Origin: Thermoplasmata archaeon
GTDB lineage: Archaea > Thermoplasmatota > Thermoplasmata > Thermoplasmatales > Thermoplasmataceae
Assembly (NCBI GenBank): GCA_021806235.1
Contig: JAJZXU010000017.1
Location: 62,001 to 126,000, forward strand
Direction: 5' to 3'
DNA length: 64,000 nt
Shown here: piece after piece, positions 1-5,320 of the stretch
Position numbering within the stretch: the first letter of the stretch is position 1
Layout: each line of letters begins with the position of its first letter
Notes under the pieces: generated by a model
Seen by the model: the letters and a program-made list of their open reading frames with translations, nothing else
What the model was told of the DNA's origin: nothing
Database searches by the model: none
Program-made: the position numbers and the translations under genes

Positions 1-287
1 ACCAGAAAATATATAAAAAACATATAAAGACCACTGATTTATTGAGACATTCCCTAAGAAAAAAGAAGATAAGCAAACTACAATTTGAAAATGAAACACC
101 TGAAGAATTTGTTGAATCGTGGAATTATGTTGTGGATATTAAAAGTTTTAAGAAAGTGAATATAGAAAGGAGCAGTTATATAATAAATGGATTAAAGGAA
201 GAAATAAATGAAAATGAAAACAGGAAAATAATATGCATAACCGATTATGATTTTTATGATGATATTGTTGAGTCCTTTAAGGATTAA
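1..287 (+). CDS. C-terminal end of an unrecognised protein, cut by the window edge
   Basis: The reading frame is open from the first complete codon at position 3 to a TAA at 285-287, so this is the last ~95 codons of a longer gene. A TTG at 42 could start a short protein, but the open frame upstream makes a truncated gene more likely. The visible part is charged and Lys/Glu-rich, ends in an acidic stretch (ITDYDFYDDIVESFKD) and has no membrane segment. I do not recognise the family. It converges on rlmE with a 4-base overlap. Confidence 0.5.
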   Translation, partial: QKIYKKHIKTTDLLRHSLRKKKISKLQFENETPEEFVESWNYVVDIKSFKKVNIERSSYIINGLKEEINENENRKIICITDYDFYDDIVESFKD

Positions 288-868
288 CGCTTATTTTTAA
301 ACAGTATATATATCTCTTTGCTGTGTGCCCTTGATGCATGTGGTTTTGTTATTTTATAAAAATTAAAATTGCCCTTCCATTTATCTAAAAATCCGTTTGT
401 CATATCTCCCTGAAATTGTTTCAGTAACATATTGCCATTTTTTGATAATAAATCTACTGATAATTTCATTACGTTTTCACACAGTTCATATGAACGGTAA
501 TGGTCCATTTCACCATTGCCACTGGTTTTTACCATGGCATCGGATACCACTGTATTAAATGATTTTATACCGTTTGAAACCATTATTTCATTTATCTTAT
601 CATGCAGGGATCCATCATTGATATTGCCCTGAATAAATATTACATTATCCAGTGGTGCCATTCTGTTTAAATCAACTGAAACTACAGGCATATCTGTATA
701 TTCCCTTATAATCTGCGTCCATCCTCCCGGTGAGGAACCGAACTCGAGGATATAATCATCTCTGCCTATTACATTATATTTTTTCTCTATTTCTATTAAT
801 TTGAATGCAGCCCTGCTTCTATATTTTTCTTTCTTTGCCCTGGTATAATATTTATCCTTTCTATCCAT
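284..868 (-). CDS. rlmE: 23S rRNA (uridine 2'-O) methyltransferase RlmE/FtsJ family
   Basis: This 194-residue protein has the usual length of the FtsJ/RlmE family, which transfers a methyl group from S-adenosylmethionine to a ribose 2'-OH in 23S rRNA. The N-terminus has the family's YRSRAAFKL motif with the first catalytic Lys. It is followed by the SAM-binding FGSSPGGWTQ loop, the catalytic Asp in VVSDAM, Lys in LLKQFQG and Glu in SKEIYI, which completes the K-D-K-E tetrad. gcvH lies 18 bases upstream on the same strand, so the two may be co-transcribed. It acts in the cytoplasm on the large ribosomal subunit. Confidence 0.95.
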   Translation of the reverse strand: MDRKDKYYTRAKKEKYRSRAAFKLIEIEKKYNVIGRDDYILEFGSSPGGWTQIIREYTDMPVVSVDLNRMAPLDNVIFIQGNINDGSLHDKINEIMVSNGIKSFNTVVSDAMVKTSGNGEMDHYRSYELCENVMKLSVDLLSKNGNMLLKQFQGDMTNGFLDKWKGNFNFYKITKPHASRAHSKEIYILFKNKR

Positions 869-886
869 GTTATCATTCTTATAAAG

Positions 887-1261
887 TTATTCACCAATAT
901 ATTCCTTATATTTTTTAGAATCCATGGATTCAAACCTGTCATCGGATAATTCTATTCTTACCAGCCAGTATTTATAAGAATCAGAATTAACAAGTTCGGG
1001 TTTATCATTCAATTCATTGTTTATTTCCACTACCTTTCCATTTACCGGAGAATATACATCCTCAGCTGATTTAACCGATTCTATCGTCAGTAAAATGTCC
1101 TTAATTTTTTTTTGATCCCCTATTTTTGGCATATCAATATAAACGATATCTGTTAACTGATTCTGGGCAAAATCAGTTATTCCTACTGTGGCTATATTAT
1201 TCTCTATAACAAACCATTCATGGTTTTTTGTATAATTTAAATTTTCAGGTATTGTGGACAT
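887..1261 (-). CDS. gcvH: Glycine cleavage system H protein (lipoyl carrier)
   Basis: The 124-residue product matches the H protein in length and layout. It carries the lipoyl attachment motif IESVKSAEDVYSPV with the modified Lys at about residue 64, followed by the typical PVNGKVVEIN strand. H protein shuttles the aminomethyl group between P, T and L proteins, and in some organisms serves as a lipoate relay. No gcvP or gcvT is in the window. A lipoamide-dehydrogenase-like gene lies about 4 kb away, beyond the bacteriocin-like array, and could be an L-protein partner. A TATA-like stretch near 1281-1290 fits a leaderless start. Confidence 0.95.
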   Translation of the reverse strand: MSTIPENLNYTKNHEWFVIENNIATVGITDFAQNQLTDIVYIDMPKIGDQKKIKDILLTIESVKSAEDVYSPVNGKVVEINNELNDKPELVNSDSYKYWLVRIELSDDRFESMDSKKYKEYIGE

Positions 1262-1280
1262 AATAGGGTATAAAAATTTA

Positions 1281-1290
1281 ATATAAAAAT
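1281..1290 (-). promoter_or_regulatory. Probable TATA box of gcvH
   Basis: An A/T-only stretch (ATTTTTATAT on the minus strand) lies about 25 bases upstream of the gcvH ATG at 1261. That is the spacing expected for an archaeal promoter driving a leaderless mRNA. Confidence 0.4.
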
Positions 1291-1326
1291 AGTATGATTT
1301 TTAAGATGTGTTATTTATTAATTTTT

Positions 1327-1557
1327 TCATTTATCTAAAACATTGTGCCTGTTTTTTACAATGTATACAAATATTACTACAATAATTACCAATATTATAA
1401 GAAGTATATAAAGCAAGATATTTATATGAAATGTGAGGTATAAGAATCCAACAGCATCAAAAATAATCCATAACAAAATAGCAATTATTCTTAATCTTTC
1501 AATTTTTTTTCTGCTTATTTTATTTTTTTCTATGCTTTTATTACTGATCTTATTCAT
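1327..1557 (-). CDS. Small two-helix membrane protein, putative immunity partner of a decayed bacteriocin-like gene
   Basis: The 76-residue protein has a Lys/Arg-rich N-terminus (about residues 1-22) and two hydrophobic helices (about 23-44 and 46-67), and ends in a basic tail. The same plan is seen in the partners at 2771, 3537, 38604 and 39277. Its ATG directly follows GGAGGCTGGTAA, the string that ends the intact precursor at 3793 (Gly-Gly-Trp-stop). The remainder of that upstream precursor has been replaced by an IS200 fragment. I infer it is the surviving partner of a fourth cassette. Sequence similarity among the partners is low, so the call rests on size, topology and position. Confidence 0.55.
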   Translation of the reverse strand: MNKISNKSIEKNKISRKKIERLRIIAILLWIIFDAVGFLYLTFHINILLYILLIILVIIVVIFVYIVKNRHNVLDK

Positions 1558-1558
1558 T

Positions 1559-1735
1559 TACCAGCCTCCAATACAGGAATTTTGCAGTCTATCCTGCCTG
1601 ATTTTCCCTTTATTAGTTCCTTTAGCCATTGACCCATTTTACTAATAAATATTTTTTTCCGTATTTTAGGCACAACGTAGAATGACACCCCATGAAATGA
1701 ACACTTGTTTCCGATGTGTTACACACTTTTGGCAT
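1559..1735 (-). pseudogene. 5' fragment of an IS200-type transposase (TnpA), frameshifted
   Basis: Reading the minus strand from an ATG at 1735, a 37-residue frame contains HFMGCHSTLCLKYGKKYLL. This resembles the start of IS200/IS605 TnpA (HYHFVF-TKYRRKVL). It stops and continues one frame over as GQWLKELIKGKSGRIDCKIP, which matches the next TnpA segment (ERLKELI...). The reading ends at the point where TnpA would read EVMPDHVH. About 60 of the usual ~140 residues remain, so the catalytic Tyr and HUH residues are lost. The call is from recognition of motifs, not an alignment. Confidence 0.6.
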
Positions 1736-1783
1736 ACTTATTGTATAAATATATTCTTATATATACCTATTGCCATTACTACG

Positions 1784-1811
1784 GTTCACTCTTATCTCAC
1801 CCATAAATGGC
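1784..1811 (-). repeat. IS200/IS605 left-end fragment
   Basis: These 28 bases on the minus strand match plus-strand 6751-6778 at 24 of 28 positions, with the shared core CCATTTATGGGTGAGAT. Here the segment lies just upstream of the TnpA relic. At 6.75 kb it is joined to a TnpB-type right end. It is therefore best read as the left end of the same element family. Confidence 0.5.
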
Positions 1812-1850
1812 GCGGTATTTCCAGTTCATATTGTTAAATATAGATTTTAT

Positions 1851-1898
1851 TTAAATTCCCATCACGTTTGTAAATTCAAACATACTATTCATTGCTGT
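1851..1898 (-). pseudogene. Relic of a bacteriocin-like precursor (conserved module fragment)
   Basis: The minus strand reads TAMNSMFEFTNVMGI followed by a stop. It matches TAMNSMLGFTNNNIK of the precursor at 38838, and shares 18 bases (ACAGCAATGAATAGTATG) with that family. It sits just downstream of the partner gene at 1889 and overlaps its last codons out of frame. It is therefore what is left of a further precursor copy, whose C-terminal part was displaced by an IS200 fragment. Confidence 0.6.
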
Positions 1899-2335
1899 AG
1901 CCCGAATTGGGATTTCATAACTCTTTTACTTATTATTATTTCATCCAATATAAATATAATAAACCCAATTACTTCATACAGTGTAAAATAGAAGATATTT
2001 TTTGTTATTATAAAGATTAATGGTGACATTATAAAATATATTATAGCAGGTATAATAAGATATATTGCTCTATATTTTATAGCATTTTTATAGTTTATAC
2101 TATTATACTTATATATCCTATATTTTATTAGGTTTTTGTTATATTTATATGAAATAACACTAATTATGGCCGGTATATATGCTAGTGATGAAAGTGCTTT
2201 CCAGTATATATTATTATATGGATCTATAATTAAAATTGTGGGCATTTCAGCTTCCAGTATCATTAATATTGTAAATAATTTTAATTTTTTATATTCTGTT
2301 TTTAAATTTATATTTAAAGATATATTATTTACCAT
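1889..2335 (-). CDS. Membrane protein, putative immunity partner of the cassette at 2337
   Basis: The ATG at 2335 lies one base after the TAA of the precursor at 2337-2762, the same coupling as in the other cassettes, so I chose it over a longer frame reaching into that gene. The 148-residue product is longer than the other partners and has about four hydrophobic segments (roughly 25-45, 50-68, 95-115 and 117-138) with basic loops. Its last residues (FGLQQ) are encoded by the start of the precursor relic at 1851-1898, so its C-terminus was probably altered by recombination. The family is not recognised. Confidence 0.55.
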   Translation of the reverse strand: MVNNISLNINLKTEYKKLKLFTILMILEAEMPTILIIDPYNNIYWKALSSLAYIPAIISVISYKYNKNLIKYRIYKYNSINYKNAIKYRAIYLIIPAIIYFIMSPLIFIITKNIFYFTLYEVIGFIIFILDEIIISKRVMKSQFGLQQ

Positions 2336-2336
2336 T

Positions 2337-2762
2337 TTACCACCCGCATGCGTGTGCAACTCCAGCTAATACAACGGTACTTAGCATAAAAATGGAAAAT
2401 AACCACGCTCCTGCTAACAAGCCAAGTGTTGCAGGTATACCAAGTGCACTAATTATTTGAACAATCCAAGCTCCGATATATCCTATAAGGGCAAGAACAT
2501 ACCACCAATTTGCATCTATTGATATGGCATTTGTTTTATTTATTTCTATATTCTTAATATTATTATTTGTATTCTTAAGCATATTACCCATTGCTAATCC
2601 TATATATCCATACTCTATCCCGAACTTATGCATTGTACTGTTACTGGAACCCATATAATTCATAGATATTAATTCAATAGAATTTATTAATGTTTTCATC
2701 TGGTTGCCATATGATGATTTATAGTTTAAATTAAATTGTTGCTGCAAGTTCCGGTACATCAT
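2337..2762 (-). CDS. Orphan C-terminal half of a bacteriocin-like precursor (cassette A)
   Basis: The 141-residue product begins inside the conserved module (NYKSSYGNQMKTLINS, then ELISMNYMGSS) at about residue 13. It has no signal peptide and none of the ~150 N-terminal residues of the full-length copy at 3793. After the module comes NAISIDANWWY and a hydrophobic Gly/Ala-rich domain of about 65 residues ending in HACGW. This domain differs clearly from those of its neighbours, while the module is nearly identical in protein and DNA. It looks like a silent, swappable toxin end rather than a protein exported by itself. A partner gene follows one base after the stop. Confidence 0.6.
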   Translation of the reverse strand: MMYRNLQQQFNLNYKSSYGNQMKTLINSIELISMNYMGSSNSTMHKFGIEYGYIGLAMGNMLKNTNNNIKNIEINKTNAISIDANWWYVLALIGYIGAWIVQIISALGIPATLGLLAGAWLFSIFMLSTVVLAGVAHACGW

Positions 2763-2770
2763 TTATGCAA

Positions 2771-3028
2771 TCACCTTCTCAATCTATTATCATTGATTAT
2801 TTTGTGGCGTAGTTTAAAAATATATCTAATTATCATAACCTCCGCTATAAGTGGTATTAATGCTATGGATTCTACAATAATTCTTATATTAACCGGGCGG
2901 ATATAATTACTAATTATCAGTATTAAACCAAAAATGCCTGGCATAAAAAAATTGATAACAATAAGTTTTGTAAGTTTTTGTTGATCTCGACCACTTTTAT
3001 ATAAATCTTTATTTTTATTATTTTCCAT
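2771..3028 (-). CDS. Small two-helix membrane protein, putative immunity partner of cassette B
   Basis: The 85-residue protein starts with an ATG directly abutting the TAA of the precursor at 3029 (TAAATG), which implies coupled translation. It has a charged N-terminus with many Lys and Asn (residues 1-22), two hydrophobic helices (about 23-44 and 48-70) and a basic tail ending LRR. That predicts both ends facing the cytoplasm. It shares topology but little sequence with the other partners, as expected if each partner recognises a different toxin end. No known family was recognised. Confidence 0.55.
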   Translation of the reverse strand: MENNKNKDLYKSGRDQQKLTKLIVINFFMPGIFGLILIISNYIRPVNIRIIVESIALIPLIAEVMIIRYIFKLRHKIINDNRLRR

Positions 3029-3571
3029 TTACCAACCTCCAAAGCAGGCATTGCCTGCATGATAAACTGCACCCATTGTAAGACCAATAGATATGCCTGT
3101 ACCGATTAAAAACGCTATGCCTATCAATACACTTGTACCCCCTGTTAATGGAGCAACACTAAATAGTGCAGAAGCTATAAACCACGCAATAATAGTTCCT
3201 GCAAGTGATAGTATAGCATTTATGCAACCCCAGTTCCAGTCTATTATTATTGATTCAGTATGACTAACCTCTATATTCTTAACATTACTGTTTGTATATC
3301 CCAGCATATTACCCATTGCCAATGCTATATAGCCATACTCTATTCCGAATTTATGCATCGTGTTATTACTGGAACCCATATAATTCATGGATATTAATTC
3401 AATAGAATTTATTAATGTTTTCATCTGATTGCCATATGATGACTTATAGTTTATATTAAACTCATTGCCGAATAATATTTTAGAGGAATTTACTGTTACT
3501 ATGTTTGCATAGATGTATGATGTATTCTTGCTGTTATTACTGAATTTTAGAATTATCATTTTTTTGATCAT
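3029..3571 (-). CDS. Orphan C-terminal half of a bacteriocin-like precursor (cassette B)
   Basis: The 180-residue product joins the family alignment at NNSKNTSYIYANIV, equivalent to residue ~141 of the full-length copy at 3793, and lacks a signal peptide. It then has the conserved module (SSYGNQMKTLINSIELIS; HKFGIEYGYIALAMGNML), the junction DWNWGC, and a hydrophobic domain with TGGTSVLIG ending in NACFGGW. The C-terminal end resembles that of the 3793 copy (NNCFGGW), so these two toxin ends are cousins. Its first codons overlap the end of the upstream partner gene. Two Cys, one at the junction and one near the C-terminus, could form a disulfide. Confidence 0.6.
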   Translation of the reverse strand: MIKKMIILKFSNNSKNTSYIYANIVTVNSSKILFGNEFNINYKSSYGNQMKTLINSIELISMNYMGSSNNTMHKFGIEYGYIALAMGNMLGYTNSNVKNIEVSHTESIIIDWNWGCINAILSLAGTIIAWFIASALFSVAPLTGGTSVLIGIAFLIGTGISIGLTMGAVYHAGNACFGGW

Positions 3572-3791
3572 CTAAATTCTGTTTTTTCATGAACTTAAAA
3601 ATAATTATAAAAAGTATAACCAGTGTGGCAAGCATGATAGATAGTATTAAGCTAATAATTTCTACTTCTCTCTTAATAAAAAAATCATATAAAAATGTTA
3701 TAAGGTATAAAACCGATGCCGATGATTCAAAAATTACTGCAAGAATAAAAAGTTTCCATTGCCTCTTTAATCGTTTAACAGTGTCCAGCAT
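3537..3791 (-). CDS. Small two-helix membrane protein, putative immunity partner of the full-length precursor
   Basis: I chose the ATG at 3791, one base after the TAG of the precursor at 3793 (TAG-G-ATG). The upstream part of the longer open frame only shadows that gene. The 84-residue product has a basic N-terminus (MLDTVKRLKRQWK), two hydrophobic helices (about 14-35 and 44-67) and a polar tail. Its last ~35 bases overlap the start of the next cassette. Its position and topology match the partners at 2771, 38604 and 39277. Function as an immunity protein is inferred from the arrangement only. Confidence 0.55.
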   Translation of the reverse strand: MLDTVKRLKRQWKLFILAVIFESSASVLYLITFLYDFFIKREVEIISLILSIMLATLVILFIIIFKFMKKQNLDDQKNDNSKIQ

Positions 3792-3792
3792 C

Positions 3793-4716
3793 CTACCAGC
3801 CTCCAAAGCAATTATTTCCATCATGGTAAACAGATAATGCCAGTGAACCAAGCCCAATACCCAAACTAGCTAAGATTCCCAATCCAAGAAGCACACTTGT
3901 ACCTCCAGTTGCAGCACCAAAAATCACTAATCCGATAGTTATCCCCGCTAATACCAAAATAGTTCCTATCATGCTTAAAATGCAATTCCAGTTATAGTCT
4001 ATTATTATTGATTCGGTGTGATTGATTTCTATGTTTTTAATATTTTTATTTGTATCCTTAAACATATTACCCATTGCCAATGCTATATAGCCATATTCTA
4101 TCCCGAATTTATGCATCGTATTATTACTGGAACCCATATAATTCATAGATATTAATTCAATAGAATTTATTAATGTTTTCATCTGGTTGCCGTATGTAGA
4201 TCTATAATTCAGGTTGAATTCATTGCCCAGCAATATCTTGGATGAGTTTAGGGGAACTATATTTGCATAGATGTATGAGGTATTCTTGCTATTGTTACCG
4301 GATATTATATCTGCTATTTCCACCTTGTAATTATTAAACCTCTCTGTAAATGCAATGGAATATCTTATATTAGAATTGTTATAGTACTGCACTAAATAAT
4401 TTGTGCTGTTTGTTTTTATATAATTTGATTTGTATGGTGTAACATTATTATTACTGGCATTATCCTTATATGAGTATATGCTGTTTATTGATGTTTTATT
4501 GATACTGTTAAAATTTATAGCTCCACTCTTGGATACAGCATAATTGTGCATGAATGTAATATTATTTATTTTTACAGATTTATCTGTATCATTATTTGAA
4601 GCGGTTTTTTCATCTATACGGTTAATATTATTTAATGGTGCGGTATTAAAGGATATCATGATAAACATTGTAACTACTAAAATGGATATGGCTATTACTA
4701 TATTACTTCTCCTCAT
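3793..4716 (-). CDS. Full-length secreted bacteriocin-like precursor
   Basis: This 307-residue protein has an uncleaved-looking signal segment (residues 3-25, VIAISILVVTMFIMISF), an Asn/Ser/Thr-rich extracellular region (26-140), a conserved module (141-240, with TLINSIELISMNYMGSS and HKFGIEYGYIALAMGNM), the junction DYNWNC (240-245), and a hydrophobic Gly-rich C-terminal domain (246-300) that ends NNCFGGW. The N-terminal 240 residues align with the copy at 39507. By analogy with halocin C8, whose precursor combines a long N-terminal part with a Cys-containing toxin end, the C-terminal ~65 residues may be released as a membrane-active peptide. That is inference. A partner gene follows one base after the stop, and a TATTA repeat abuts the ATG. 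Confidence 0.65.
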   Translation of the reverse strand: MRRSNIVIAISILVVTMFIMISFNTAPLNNINRIDEKTASNNDTDKSVKINNITFMHNYAVSKSGAINFNSINKTSINSIYSYKDNASNNNVTPYKSNYIKTNSTNYLVQYYNNSNIRYSIAFTERFNNYKVEIADIISGNNSKNTSYIYANIVPLNSSKILLGNEFNLNYRSTYGNQMKTLINSIELISMNYMGSSNNTMHKFGIEYGYIALAMGNMFKDTNKNIKNIEINHTESIIIDYNWNCILSMIGTILVLAGITIGLVIFGAATGGTSVLLGLGILASLGIGLGSLALSVYHDGNNCFGGW

Positions 4717-4742
4717 AATATAATATAATATAATATAATATA
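4717..4742 (-). repeat. TATTA pentanucleotide repeat abutting a start codon
   Basis: On the minus strand about five copies of TATTA run straight into the ATG of the precursor at 4716, the last copy supplying the A of ATG. The same arrangement, with six copies, precedes the G1 peptidase start at 61590. The repeat replaces any Shine-Dalgarno site and could change promoter or leader length by slippage. Confidence 0.7.
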
Positions 4743-4882
4743 TAAATATTTCTATGCATTTAATAATAGATGATGTTCTGAAATTGATTTACATAAAAAG
4801 TTACATATAGGTACAAAATTGTTATCAAAATCAGTAAAAAAAGACAGTTACAAATAAGGGTTTAAAAAAATATCAGTCCCTG

Positions 4883-5071
4883 TTATGTAAAATGGACGGG
4901 GTTAAGAATTGAAGTAATATTATTAATGTTTATATAACTGCTTTTAACGTTGTTTTTAACATTATTGGCATTGTTTATATCATTATGATTGACAGGAGAA
5001 TAAGCAATCATTATAAACATGGCAACAACAATTAACGATGCTATTATTATGTATAATTGACCTCTCCGCAT
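4883..5071 (-). pseudogene. N-terminal remnant of a bacteriocin-like precursor
   Basis: From the ATG at 5071 the 62-residue product begins MRRGQLYIIIASLIVVAMFI, a signal segment like those at 4716 and 40463. It continues through an Asn-rich stretch to ININNIT, which matches VKINNITFM of the two full-length copies. After that the family sequence is lost and the frame stops. It is therefore the broken 5' end of another copy upstream of the array. It could still produce a short signal-anchor peptide, but nothing suggests that it does. Confidence 0.6.
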
Positions 5072-5177
5072 GTGCCAGTAGATCACTTATATTGGATTAA
5101 CCTGTGACGTTAATGGAAAGAATTACGATCAGAGTATGAATTAACTTAACTGTATGTTACAGTAGAATCTTTTACGC

Positions 5178-5309
5178 CCCCTGTTTGGCAACTTGATCCC
5201 TGTAATGGATGAGGAGCCCTCAACATAACTGTTTGTCGTGGAAACAGGCATAATGGTCCTGAAGGTGAGTTACCCACTTCGTGATTTTCCAAATCCAGTA
5301 GCACTGTAA
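5178..5309 (+). pseudogene. Possible decayed IS605 OrfB/TnpB 3' end
   Basis: The stretch is richer in G and C than its surroundings. On the plus strand it reads PLFGNLIPVMDEEPST, a stop, then LFVVETGIMVLKVSYPLRDF ending at a TAA at 5307. Tails containing VVETG are common at the C-terminus of archaeal TnpB proteins, so this may be the end of a decayed copy. It also contains a CTGTTT/AAACAG hairpin. The match is from memory and weak. The adjacent 5087-5177 shows nothing I can name. Confidence 0.3.
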
Positions 5310-5320
5310 AGTAAATGCCT

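Noticed and set aside
1558-1630. A short minus-strand frame ending CIGGW directly before the partner gene, seemingly a tiny complete precursor
   Set aside because: The bases upstream of the last GGW codons are explained better by the IS200 tnpA fragment read in another frame; only the final GGAGGCTGGTAA is likely to come from a precursor.
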